Shown one piece after another: positions 26,034 through 33,555 of a stretch of 35,373 bases of DNA. The notes beneath the pieces are model-generated. The model ran no database searches and had not been told where the DNA came from. It saw only the letters and a list, made by a program, of their open reading frames with translations. The DNA comes from Tissierellales bacterium (lineage in GTDB: Bacteria; Bacillota; Clostridia; Tissierellales; JAOAQY01): NCBI GenBank assembly GCA_025210965.1, contig JAOAQY010000098.1:1-35373 (forward strand). The letters run 5' to 3'. The position numbers and the translations under genes were made by a program. How positions within the stretch are numbered: the stretch's first letter is position 1; each line of letters starts with the position of its first letter.

Positions 26034-26213
26034 TTATCTTCTTTTATTTTTTCTTCTTGCAGCCTCAGCTTTTAATTTCTTTTTAACACTAGGCTTTTCA
26101 TAGCGTTGGTGTTTTCTAGCTTCTTTCAAAATACCTGCTTTAGCAATGTCTCTTCTAAATCTCTTTAGTGCGTTTTCCAAAGATTCGTTGTTACCTACTT
26201 TAACTTCTGCCAT
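26034..26213 (-). CDS. rpsU: Small ribosomal subunit protein bS21
   Basis: 59 residues. bS21 is a small, basic 30S protein. The sequence starts [21 protein letters not shown] and ends in a lysine/arginine-rich tail ([16 protein letters not shown]), the standard bS21 profile. The ATG at 26213 has GGGGAGG upstream; an earlier ATG at 26234 precedes that site and adds seven unconserved residues. The leader holds a small hairpin at 26236-26252, and the promoter overlaps the end of hinT. Confidence 0.96.
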   Translation of the reverse strand: MAEVKVGNNESLENALKRFRRDIAKAGILKEARKHQRYEKPSVKKKLKAEAARRKNKRR

Positions 26214-26235
26214 GTTCATAACCTCCCCTCTCATA

Positions 26236-26252
26236 CCGCAGTAAAACTGCAG
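26236..26252 (-). promoter_or_regulatory. Hairpin in the rpsU leader
   Basis: CTGCAGT (26252-26246) can pair with ACTGCGG (26242-26236), one G-T pair, with a three-base loop, about 23 bases before the rpsU ATG and just ahead of the ribosome binding site. It may be a leader element for translation control; no known family assigned. Confidence 0.35.
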
Positions 26253-26270
26253 GAGAATTCGGACTTTGTT

Positions 26271-26299
26271 ATTATACTATACTTTCACGCATAAATCAA
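26271..26299 (-). promoter_or_regulatory. rpsU-yqeY promoter
   Basis: On the minus strand TTGATT (26299-26294) and a perfect TATAAT (26276-26271) are 17 bases apart, just after the hinT stop codon. It gives rpsU-yqeY an origin independent of mtaB-hinT. Confidence 0.78.
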
Positions 26300-26302
26300 G
26301 CC

Positions 26303-26647
26303 CTAACCTGCTGGCCAATTTAATTTTCTTCCACCTAATAAATGAAAGTGTAAATGCTTAACTTCTTGTCCACCAAGTTCACCACAATTAGCAACCAAAC
26401 GATAGCCGTCAGATGCGATGTTTTCCTGTCTTGCAATCTTTTGAGCTGCTAGCACTAAATGTCCAGCAAGCTCTTTATCCTTATCTTCTAAGGCCTCAAG
26501 TGATTCGATATGAGCTTTAGGTATAATCAAAACATGCGTAGGTGCACTTGGATTAATATCTCTAAAAGCATAAACTAACTCGTCCTCATAGACTTTATCA
26601 GATGGAATATCACCTTTGATGATCTTGCAAAAAATACATTGATCCAT
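26303..26647 (-). CDS. hinT: HIT-family (histidine triad) nucleotide-binding protein
   Basis: 114 residues, the HinT/PKCI subfamily size. Such proteins hydrolyse adenosine phosphoramidates and bind nucleotides. CIFCKIIKGDIPSDKVYED is the typical start (with CxxC), SAPTHVLIIPKAH the core, and HLHFHLLGG the histidine triad with the nucleophilic histidine. The ATG at 26647 follows GGGAGG; an ATG at 26668 precedes it and is unlikely. It begins 47 bases after mtaB. Confidence 0.95.
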   Translation of the reverse strand: MDQCIFCKIIKGDIPSDKVYEDELVYAFRDINPSAPTHVLIIPKAHIESLEALEDKDKELAGHLVLAAQKIARQENIASDGYRLVANCGELGGQEVKHLHFHLLGGRKLNWPAG

Positions 26648-26694
26648 GCTATTCACCTCCCATCTCACTATCTTTTATTATACCTCTTTTACAG

Positions 26695-28050
26695 TTAATT
26701 TAAAATCCCTATTAGCAAATTTCCTAAAACTTTTTCAAGTTTAACAGAAGCAATCGCACCTTCTTCGATTTCTCCCTCTATTCCAACCTTCAAATAATTT
26801 TTCGTATGCCCAACAACATGACCATTTTCATGTTGTTCAAAAAGTACATCATAGCTTTTTCCTAACTGAGACTTTTTAAATTCATTCGAAAGCATTTCAA
26901 CCACATCTATTAAAATTTTACTTCTCTCATTTTTCACATTGCCATCTACTTGGTCTTTTCTCTCTGCTGCTACTGTACCACTTCTTGGAGAATATCTAAA
27001 TACATGAACCTCTGCAAACCTTACAGTCTTTACAAACTCTGCAGTTGTCTTAAACTCTTCATCTGTTTCTCCAGGAAAACCAACTATAATATCAGTAGTA
27101 ATAGCCGCATCTGGATAAAAACTCCTAATATCATCGACTGCATCTAAATACTCTTTTGTGTTGTACTTTCTATTCATTCTCTGGAGCACACTATCACAGC
27201 CACTTTGAAGTGATAAATGAAAATGCGGACAAAAACTATCTATAGACTTCATTCTTTCTAGAAAATCATGTGTAATATACGTAGGCTCTAATGAGCTGAG
27301 TCTAATTCTATCTACACCCTCTACATTAGCAACTTCTTCAATTACATCCACAAGTCTTTGCTCTCCTAAATCCTTACCATACGACCCCACATGAATTCCG
27401 GTAAGCACAACCTCCTTGTAACCATTTGAAACTAACCTTTTAACCTCTTTGACTATATTTTCCATTAATCTACTTCTAATCGGCCCTCTAGCATATGGAA
27501 TTATACAATATGAACAAAAATTATTGCATCCCTCTTGAATTTTTATATATGCTCTAGTCATACCATCCGTTTCCGAAATCTCCGACTCATCAAATACTCT
27601 GTTTTTCATGATATCAGATACAACAGCGATTTTGTGTTGCTCCCTTGCAAACTCCTCACAAAGCTCAACTATCTTGTATTTATCCTTTGTGCCTGCTATA
27701 ACATCTATCTCTTCTATCTCTCGCACCTTATCCTCTGCTACCTGCACATAACAACCAACCGCCGCTACTATTGCATTTGGATTGTGTTTTTTCACTCTTC
27801 TAATAACCTGTCTAGATTTTCTATCACTCAAATTCGTTACCGTACAAGTATTTATGATGCAAACATCCGCAAACTCTTCTTCCGAAACAACTTCATACCC
27901 CTTTGCTTCAAACTTTTCTATCATAGATTCCGTTTCGTAGGAATTCACTTTACAACCTAACGTGAACGTAAATACCGTTTTTTTACGTCCATGCTTCTCG
28001 AAAAATTCTTTACTATCAAGATTTATATCAACTTTTTCCTTAATTTCCAT
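26695..28050 (-). CDS. mtaB: tRNA (t6A37)-C2 methylthiotransferase MtaB
   Basis: 451 residues. This radical-SAM enzyme converts t6A37 to ms2t6A in tRNAs reading ANN codons. The N-terminal methylthiotransferase domain has three cysteines for the auxiliary Fe-S cluster: Cys33 (TLGCKVNSYE), Cys69 (INTCTVT) and Cys100 (AVGCYVQ). The radical-SAM motif is CNNFCSYC (175-182). The TRAM domain is at the C-terminus (about 385-451). The first 25 or so residues (MEIKEKVDINLDSKEFFEKH) are an N-terminal extension beyond the usual start; AGGAGG ahead of the ATG supports it. It is the first gene of its unit, followed by hinT. Confidence 0.95.
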   Translation of the reverse strand: MEIKEKVDINLDSKEFFEKHGRKKTVFTFTLGCKVNSYETESMIEKFEAKGYEVVSEEEFADVCIINTCTVTNLSDRKSRQVIRRVKKHNPNAIVAAVGCYVQVAEDKVREIEEIDVIAGTKDKYKIVELCEEFAREQHKIAVVSDIMKNRVFDESEISETDGMTRAYIKIQEGCNNFCSYCIIPYARGPIRSRLMENIVKEVKRLVSNGYKEVVLTGIHVGSYGKDLGEQRLVDVIEEVANVEGVDRIRLSSLEPTYITHDFLERMKSIDSFCPHFHLSLQSGCDSVLQRMNRKYNTKEYLDAVDDIRSFYPDAAITTDIIVGFPGETDEEFKTTAEFVKTVRFAEVHVFRYSPRSGTVAAERKDQVDGNVKNERSKILIDVVEMLSNEFKKSQLGKSYDVLFEQHENGHVVGHTKNYLKVGIEGEIEEGAIASVKLEKVLGNLLIGILN

Positions 28051-28124
28051 AGTGATAACTTCCTCCTAAATTCTTTCATAACCTAATTCTCTATTCATAA
28101 CATTTCTAATTTACGCATAAATAT

Positions 28125-28153
28125 AATCTACCATACAGTCTGTAAATATTCAA
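28125..28153 (-). promoter_or_regulatory. mtaB promoter
   Basis: On the minus strand TTGAAT (28153-28148) and TAGATT (28130-28125) are 17 bases apart, about 75 bases upstream of the mtaB ATG. Confidence 0.6.
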
Positions 28154-28227
28154 CGTGAAATATAAGTAAATTAAAAACACTTTCTAGTTATTATCTCTTT
28201 TTTCTTAGCAAAAATATTTTTTACAAC

Positions 28228-28267
28228 AAAAAACCTAGAGTTTAGAATTAATCTATACTCTAGGTTT
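28228..28267 (-). terminator. Intrinsic terminator after the YfcC-family gene
   Basis: Arms CCTAGAGT (28234-28241) and ACTCTAGG (28257-28264), with an inner TAGA/TCTA pair, are followed on the minus strand by a T run. It lies 22 bases beyond the carrier gene's stop codon. Confidence 0.88.
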
Positions 28268-28288
28268 TGATTTTAAATTTTGATTTTT

Positions 28289-29833
28289 CTACAAGAATGC
28301 TTGTAATAATAATATTACTACTGAAAATCCACCTATGATACCCATTAGTGGCAATATGAATTTAAGCCATTTATCGTAAGTAACATCAACCATCGACAAT
28401 GTAACTAGAATCAAACCAGTTGGTGTTATAAATGCCATCAAGCCTTGTCCATATTGATATGCACTTACAATTACATCTCTTGATAATCCTACAGTATCCG
28501 CAAGTGGTGCCATGATTGGCATTGCTAAAACTGCTAGACCAGATGATGAAGGTATAAAGAATCCCAATACCGTAAATATAATTAGCATCAATACAGAAAA
28601 TACTCCAACATTCATTCCTGATACCACATTTGTTGCGCTATGAAGAATAGTATCTGATATAAGGCCATTATCCATAATCAAGTTAACAGCTCTAGCCACT
28701 CCAATAGTAAGTGCTACACCTACTAAATCAGCTGCTCCAGCAACAAAATTCTGAACTGCTAGCTTCTCTCCCATACCTGAAGCTATACATATAACTATAC
28801 CAACTGCAAGGAATAGTGATGTCATTTCCATGAACCACCAACCTTGAGATGCAACTCCCCATATCATGACAAAAAATGCCGATGCAAACAATGTAAGCAT
28901 GAATTTTCTTCTACCATTAAATTCTGGAATCTCTTTAGTTGAATGTAAAAATTTCTTTTCGATATCTGCTTTTTGAGAATAGATAAGAGATTTTGTAGGA
29001 TCTTTCTTTATCTTTTCCGCATATTTGATAATATAAACTATAGTTATTATAGTTGCAAGTACAAGACCTATAACTCTAAATACCATACCATCCGTAAATG
29101 ATATTCCTGCCGCATTTGATGCTATAACAGCAGAGAATGGGTTTACTGTAGAAAACATAGTACCTATAGATGATCCCATATAAAGAGCCGCTATACAGAC
29201 TATCGCATCATATCCTGCTAACATAAATACCGGAACTAATATCGGATACAGAGCTATCGTTTCCTCCGCCAAACCAAACGTCGTACCACCACATGAAATC
29301 AAGAATGTAATGATGATAATTAATAAATATTCTTTTCCTTTCGTCGCAGTTGATAAACTAGCAAAACCGGCATCAAACGCTCCGCTTGCATTTAGCACCC
29401 CTATTATACCACCTATTATAAATACGAACATGATAATTTCAATAGTATCATATACTCCTGATATAGGTGCTTGAAGAACCTCTATAAAACCCTGTGGTCT
29501 AGAATCCAATTGTTCGTAAGTACCAGGAATAGCAATTGCTTTATTGATACTACCCTCAGTAAACTTTTCAATACCTACTTTAATTCCCAATTGATCCAAT
29601 GTTTCTTGAGTTGCTCCATACTCTGTAACTGACTTATCTGGCGCAGTTACTACAAACATACTTGACTCATCATCAAATACCAATTTTGCATAAGAACCTG
29701 CCGGAACAAGATGAGTTAACACAGCTGCCAAAATTAAAACAATAAATAATACCGTATACGCTGTTGGGAAACTCCTTTTTTTCTTTTCTGGTGTTGGAAA
29801 ACTCTTTTTCTTCTTTTCTGCTATTGCACTCAT
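28289..29833 (-). CDS. YfcC-family membrane carrier (basic amino acid or carboxylate type)
   Basis: 514 residues, about 12 predicted membrane helices (for example 27-45, 131-150, 170-190, 205-225, 330-350). YfcC proteins belong to the DcuC/ArcD-like ion-transporter group and are usually annotated as basic amino acid antiporters or C4-dicarboxylate-like carriers; the substrate is not readable here. Motifs such as SCGGTTFGLAEETIALYPILVP, STVNPFSAVIASNAAG and FFIPSSSGLAVLAMPIMAPLAD fit the family. The N-terminus has a tandem repeat (KKKKSFPTPE, KKKRSFPTAY) before the first helix. A large extracytoplasmic loop (about 50-125) follows helix 1. GGGGG stands upstream of the ATG. A Crp/Fnr-family regulator gene lies directly upstream on the same strand, with a candidate operator and -10 element between them. 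Confidence 0.85.
   Translation of the reverse strand: MSAIAEKKKKSFPTPEKKKRSFPTAYTVLFIVLILAAVLTHLVPAGSYAKLVFDDESSMFVVTAPDKSVTEYGATQETLDQLGIKVGIEKFTEGSINKAIAIPGTYEQLDSRPQGFIEVLQAPISGVYDTIEIIMFVFIIGGIIGVLNASGAFDAGFASLSTATKGKEYLLIIIITFLISCGGTTFGLAEETIALYPILVPVFMLAGYDAIVCIAALYMGSSIGTMFSTVNPFSAVIASNAAGISFTDGMVFRVIGLVLATIITIVYIIKYAEKIKKDPTKSLIYSQKADIEKKFLHSTKEIPEFNGRRKFMLTLFASAFFVMIWGVASQGWWFMEMTSLFLAVGIVICIASGMGEKLAVQNFVAGAADLVGVALTIGVARAVNLIMDNGLISDTILHSATNVVSGMNVGVFSVLMLIIFTVLGFFIPSSSGLAVLAMPIMAPLADTVGLSRDVIVSAYQYGQGLMAFITPTGLILVTLSMVDVTYDKWLKFILPLMGIIGGFSVVILLLQAFL
29764..29823 (-). repeat. Tandem 30-base imperfect repeat in the carrier N-terminus
   Basis: Two 30-base units (29764-29793 and 29794-29823) encode KKKRSFPTAY and KKKKSFPTPE. 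They differ at a few positions and form an in-frame duplication of the cytoplasmic tail. Confidence 0.85.
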
Positions 29834-29892
29834 ATTATACCCCCTGAATATAATTTTTTAGGCTTTTTGAACTTCTCTTCACCAATATAAAT

Positions 29893-29898
29893 ACTATA
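29893..29898 (-). promoter_or_regulatory. -10 element of the YfcC-family gene
   Basis: TATAGT on the minus strand with no good -35 at 17 bases. A dyad is centred about 40 bases upstream of the expected transcription start near 29886. Confidence 0.5.
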
Positions 29899-29915
29899 TT
29901 AATTTACATTAATTG

Positions 29916-29935
29916 TTTGTAGCTTGGACTACAAA
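29916..29935. promoter_or_regulatory. Candidate Crp/Fnr-type operator
   Basis: TTTGTAG-N6-CTACAAA is a 20-base perfect dyad (7-base half sites, 6-base spacer), the architecture of Crp/Fnr sites (TGTGA-N6-TCACA) with a different half site. It sits 83 bases upstream of the carrier gene's ATG, next to the regulator gene, at about -40 from the predicted start site, as in class II activation. Confidence 0.55.
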
Positions 29936-30017
29936 ACTCCGAACAATAAATTTATATTTTATTTAATTTTTGAACATATAATATGAGCTTTTCTATATAC
30001 CATTTAACCTACATAAG

Positions 30018-30692
30018 TTATATTGGTATATTAGTGAATTTTTCTAATCCTTTTATATCTTTTATCAATATTTTTCTATCAACAAACTCTATCAACTCTA
30101 GCTCTACAAATTTCTTTATCCCTCTAGTTACAGTAACTCTATTGAGCCCCACTCTATTTGCAATATCTTCATGTGTAAATAAAATATCCATAGTTTCTTC
30201 ACATGAAGGATTTTCCTCTGCATAATACAGTCTTATAAAAAAATCTGCCAATCTACCTAGCGAATCATTAAATTTATGATTCGCTAGCTCTAACATCACT
30301 ATGCGATATTTTTTTACTATGCTAGTTAGAAAATAAGAATATATATCTGGATTTTTTTTAAACTTTTCTTCTAGAACCTTTCTGCCTATAACCGCTATCT
30401 TACAACTCTTCATAGTCTTATTCACTACATAACTTCTGCTTCCATCAAAATAATCTATCTCCCCGAATATATTTCCTCTCAAAAGTCTATAGTAATTAAT
30501 CATACTTCCATTTTTAGAAAACATCACTTGATTCAACTCCCCCTCTAGAACCAAGTATATATGATTATTATCTGGCGGATTTATTATCACGCCTTTCTCA
30601 AACCATTTGATAATTCCTTCATTTGCAAAGTTTTCTATAAAAAATCTATCCATCTCAATCTGTGTATTCTGATCAAATATTTTCTCATACAT
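30018..30692 (-). CDS. Crp/Fnr-family transcriptional regulator
   Basis: 224 residues. The N-terminal cyclic-nucleotide-binding-like beta roll (about 20-105) contains IYLVLEGELNQVMFSKNG and LLRGNIFGEIDYFDG. A long dimerisation helix follows (about 112-155), then a C-terminal winged helix with the HTH FTHEDIANRVGLNRVTVTRGIKKF (about 172-195). The N-terminal cysteine cluster of oxygen-sensing FNR is absent (only Cys97 and Cys164), so it is not an Fe-S FNR; the effector is unknown. The preferred start is the ATG at 30692 with GAGAGG nine bases upstream; an ATG at 30734 has a poor site and would add 14 residues. It probably controls the carrier gene downstream, given the dyad there; this is inference. 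Confidence 0.88.
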   Translation of the reverse strand: MYEKIFDQNTQIEMDRFFIENFANEGIIKWFEKGVIINPPDNNHIYLVLEGELNQVMFSKNGSMINYYRLLRGNIFGEIDYFDGSRSYVVNKTMKSCKIAVIGRKVLEEKFKKNPDIYSYFLTSIVKKYRIVMLELANHKFNDSLGRLADFFIRLYYAEENPSCEETMDILFTHEDIANRVGLNRVTVTRGIKKFVELELIEFVDRKILIKDIKGLEKFTNIPI

Positions 30693-30752
30693 CACTTTTA
30701 ACCTCTCTTTAAGTCTTTCGCTTATATGAACCATTGCTCAAAACATCTATGT

Positions 30753-31478
30753 TTAGTTTTTATCACAATCCCTTTGTTTTATAATTCTCTCTACTATTGT
30801 AAAAAACAACCAATTTGGAACTGGCTCATCTAATTTATCCATCCATATTTTTGGAGAATCTATAATTTTTTTATCAGCTAAGTAAACTAACGCTTCTTTT
30901 CCTAATTCATATTTCCAAGAATCACTAGTATTCACTGATGTCATTTTGATTTTGACCTTCTCCTTAAATAATTCAAACTCCTTTGGATGATCCACAAAAT
31001 ACTTTGGACAATTCTTCCAACCTACAACTTGTTTATGAGTCCAAATATCGACTAATGGATCTAAATCGTATCTCGTACACAAATCTGCACATCTAGCTAT
31101 CAGAGTAGCAATCGTCTCATCAGTCATATTTCCTTGCCAATCCACGTGCGTACATTCAATTCCATATGTACAATCATTTGGATAGTCACTGAGACTTACT
31201 AGTGCTTCGTCAGTATATGTCTTAGAGCCGACATGATAAGCTATCTCATTTTCTGGTATAGCAATGACTACATCTCCATTTAAATCTATAATTTCATGAG
31301 CAGATCCATAACTTTTTTCTCCCCCCTTCCTACTTTCAAAAAAGTTCCTGTTCGCAATAGCTGAAGTATTTGGGTTTGCTACCCAGTGTATAACCAACGC
31401 TTTTATCCTCTTTAAATCTTTTTGTGGTCTACTATACTTGTTTGGTGTTATATAATCTTCTATAATTTTGTATTCCAT
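30753..31478 (-). CDS. N-acetylmuramoyl-L-alanine amidase, endolysin-like
   Basis: 241 residues. The Amidase_2/PGRP domain (about 20-165) cleaves the bond between muramic acid and the peptide stem. The zinc ligands are visible: His31 (ALVIHWVANP), His148 (WTHKQVVG) and Cys157 (NCPKYF). SAHEIIDLNGDVVIAIPENEIAYHVG and YGIECTH are the other core strands. The C-terminal part (about 188-241, YELGKEALVYLADKKIIDSP and DEPVPNWLFFTIVERIIK) resembles a module often found in clostridial phage and lysin proteins. There is no signal peptide, like phage lysins, and no holin nearby. GGAGG precedes the ATG and a good promoter lies upstream. It could be a domesticated lysin or a cytoplasmic amidase; evidence does not separate these. 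Confidence 0.9.
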   Translation of the reverse strand: MEYKIIEDYITPNKYSRPQKDLKRIKALVIHWVANPNTSAIANRNFFESRKGGEKSYGSAHEIIDLNGDVVIAIPENEIAYHVGSKTYTDEALVSLSDYPNDCTYGIECTHVDWQGNMTDETIATLIARCADLCTRYDLDPLVDIWTHKQVVGWKNCPKYFVDHPKEFELFKEKVKIKMTSVNTSDSWKYELGKEALVYLADKKIIDSPKIWMDKLDEPVPNWLFFTIVERIIKQRDCDKN

Positions 31479-31561
31479 GATGCATTCCTCCTTATATATA
31501 AGTCACTACTTTATAGATAGATTTGTAAACCTCTAAAATCAACTTTTTTTAAATTAACTTT

Positions 31562-31590
31562 AGTATACAGCGTAATCCCCTAAATTTCAA
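31562..31590 (-). promoter_or_regulatory. Amidase promoter
   Basis: On the minus strand TTGAAA (31590-31585) and TATACT (31567-31562) are 17 bases apart, about 84 bases upstream of the amidase ATG. Confidence 0.8.
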
Positions 31591-31613
31591 TATATTAAAC
31601 AATCAGAAAATAT

Positions 31614-31643
31614 TTGACATTTTAATTCAAACTATGCTACAAT
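31614..31643 (+). promoter_or_regulatory. Plus-strand promoter facing a terminator hairpin
   Basis: Consensus TTGACA (31614-31619) and TACAAT (31638-31643) are 18 bases apart, opposite to all neighbouring genes. Transcription would start near 31650 and meet the hairpin at 31681-31723. Confidence 0.55.
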
Positions 31644-31649
31644 CTCTCC

Positions 31650-31729
31650 AATTACCAAAAATAAATATAAAATAGAAAAAATCATAGATTTAAAGTTCTG
31701 TCAAAAAACTTTAAATCTATGATTTTTAT
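31650..31729 (+). ncRNA. Candidate short non-coding RNA
   Basis: About 80 bases between a near-consensus plus-strand promoter and a hairpin followed by GATTTTTATTT. No start codon and coding frame fit. Alternatively, the hairpin serves only as the terminator of the minus-strand transporter operon and the promoter match is chance. It would share its 3' end with the antisense terminator of that operon. Confidence 0.35.
31676..31729. terminator. Bidirectional terminator of the peptide-transporter operon
   Basis: Arms ATCATAGATTTAAAGTT (31681-31697) and AACTTTAAATCTATGAT (31707-31723) form a 17-base perfect stem, flanked by A and T runs on both sides. It lies 18 bases or more beyond the last permease gene and closes that operon on the minus strand. 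Confidence 0.93.
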
Positions 31730-31747
31730 TTATATAGAATTTACATA

Positions 31748-32572
31748 CTAGAACTTCGTATCCTTGCTTAGTTTTTGTCCAATCAGATTTACACAAAGCA
31801 CTACAAAAAATATGCATATTCCAGCTGGCATCCACTGCCACCAATTATTTTTAAGCACACTCATAGTCCTTGCTGCCATTAAAATATTTCCCCAGCTAGA
31901 ATCCGGCGGCATTATTCCCATGCCGAGGAAACTTAGACTTGATTCAGAAAGTATAGCCGATGATATTGAGAGCGTAACCTGAACTAACATGAGTGGTGCT
32001 ACATTTGGAAGTATATGCTTAAATATTACTCTAGCACCACTCGCTCCTAGGGTTTTAGCCGCTAGTACAAATTCTGACTCTCTAAGCTTTAAACTCTCCG
32101 CTCTTATTATAAAATATATACTAGGCCAGCCAAGTACTCCAAGCACTATTACAACACTCCAAAAACCAGCCCCAACTACTGAGACTAGACTAATAGCCAG
32201 TATGAAAAATGGAAAGCATTGAATCAGCTCTGCAAATTTCATCATCATTATATCTATCCAACCTCCAAAATATCCCGAAGTCATTCCCATCCCTACACCG
32301 ATGGTCAATTGTATAAATGCAACCGTAAAACCAACTGTCATGGATATTCTGCCGCCATATAACATTCTCGAATAGATATCCCTTCCTAATTCATCACACC
32401 CTAGCAAATGCGATGAATTTGGCGGGCTATCTGCTGATATGAGATCTACATCATTCGGATCATAATTAGTTAAAAGAGGTGCCGCAAAACAAACCATAGT
32501 AATAGTCAGCAATATCATAATTAGTAAAATTGTAAATACTCCCCGCTTATTTCGATTTATATTTGATTTCAT
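31748..32572 (-). CDS. ABC transporter permease, DppC/OppC type
   Basis: 274 residues. It is an inner-membrane subunit of a peptide/nickel-type importer, with about six helices starting near residue 12. HLLGCDELGRDIYSRMLYGGRISM is the family motif (Cys where Thr is common). The EAA-like cytoplasmic loop is EFVLAAKTLGASGARVIFKHILPNVAP, and SESSLSFLGMGIMPPDSSWGNIL is the C-terminal signature. GGGGAG precedes the ATG. It starts three bases after the partner permease stop codon, so it is translated with it. No ATPase gene follows; a terminator comes next. Confidence 0.93.
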   Translation of the reverse strand: MKSNINRNKRGVFTILLIMILLTITMVCFAAPLLTNYDPNDVDLISADSPPNSSHLLGCDELGRDIYSRMLYGGRISMTVGFTVAFIQLTIGVGMGMTSGYFGGWIDIMMMKFAELIQCFPFFILAISLVSVVGAGFWSVVIVLGVLGWPSIYFIIRAESLKLRESEFVLAAKTLGASGARVIFKHILPNVAPLMLVQVTLSISSAILSESSLSFLGMGIMPPDSSWGNILMAARTMSVLKNNWWQWMPAGICIFFVVLCVNLIGQKLSKDTKF

Positions 32573-32575
32573 CCT

Positions 32576-33553
32576 CTACTCACTCCCCTTCACTAATCTG
32601 ATTCTAGGGTCAATGAGTGCATAGATAAAATCTGCACAAAAATTCACCACAACTACCACAACAGTATTTACAAGTAGTACTCCCATTATAAGCGGATAAT
32701 CTCTACCAAGCACAGCATCAAATCCGAGTTTACCCATGCCGGGGTAACTAAATATGGTTTCCGTAATCATTGCACCTGAAAATACCATAGGAGCCTGCAA
32801 ACTAAGCAAAGCAACTATAGGAATTGCCATATTTCTAAACGCATGCTTCCAAAGAATCGCCTTTCGTCCTATTCCTTTTGACTTAGCAGTTCTTATATAA
32901 TCAGAGCGCAGCTCTCTCTCCATATTTGTCATTGTAAACTGAACTATAGCAGGTATATTCATGAGCATAAGCACAGCCACCGGAAGTATCATATGTGCTA
33001 TCCTATCTACAAATACGTCCACAAACGGAGCACTACTTGAAATTTTAAGCGAGTACATACCTGAAGCAGGTAGCAATTTCAAATCATAGGCAAACCACTT
33101 TATGAACAATATCCCCATGAAAAAACTTGGAAGACTAAGTAGAGCTATAGAACTTGACTGCACAATATTCTTAAACCACTTAGATCCACCTCCAGCTTTT
33201 ATTCCTATCGCTATTCCAGCGATAGAGCTAAGTACAAAAGATACACTTACAAGCACTATCGAATGTAACAAATACTTCTTGATAAGCATAATTACCGGCT
33301 GTCCATGCTTTATGGAATACCCCAAATCACCAGAAATTACTTGGCGAAGCCATTTAAGATACTTAAGCCAAATAGGATCATAGTAGCCAAGTTTTACAAG
33401 CATCTGCTCAAACTGCTCTGCCGATACATCTGGCCCTAGTCTATCAAGATAGGGATTACCTGGCTGCATGTGAGTAAGAGCAAACACAGCCATTGTAATA
33501 AGTATCAATAGTACAAATGATGATAGTAATTTCTTTAGAACAAATTTTTTCAT
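32576..33553 (-). CDS. ABC transporter permease, DppB/OppB type
   Basis: 325 residues. It is the second inner-membrane subunit of the same importer, with an N-terminal helix (about 10-28) and five more. Typical motifs are HMQPGNPYLDRLGPDVSAEQ, GDLGYSIKHGQPV, the EAA loop SDYIRTAKSKGIGRKAILWKHAFRN and TETIFSYPGMGKLGFDAVLGRDYPLIMG. The ATG at 33553 starts two bases after the binding-protein stop codon. An in-frame TTG at 33574 would add seven residues; neither has a good ribosome binding site, so translation is likely coupled to the upstream gene. Confidence 0.93.
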   Translation of the reverse strand: MKKFVLKKLLSSFVLLILITMAVFALTHMQPGNPYLDRLGPDVSAEQFEQMLVKLGYYDPIWLKYLKWLRQVISGDLGYSIKHGQPVIMLIKKYLLHSIVLVSVSFVLSSIAGIAIGIKAGGGSKWFKNIVQSSSIALLSLPSFFMGILFIKWFAYDLKLLPASGMYSLKISSSAPFVDVFVDRIAHMILPVAVLMLMNIPAIVQFTMTNMERELRSDYIRTAKSKGIGRKAILWKHAFRNMAIPIVALLSLQAPMVFSGAMITETIFSYPGMGKLGFDAVLGRDYPLIMGVLLVNTVVVVVVNFCADFIYALIDPRIRLVKGSE

Positions 33554-33555
33554 AT

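Noticed and set aside
25672-26103. 143-codon open frame opposite yqeY and rpsU
   Set aside because: It is antisense to two well-conserved genes, Ser- and Phe-rich, without a good ribosome binding site or family match.
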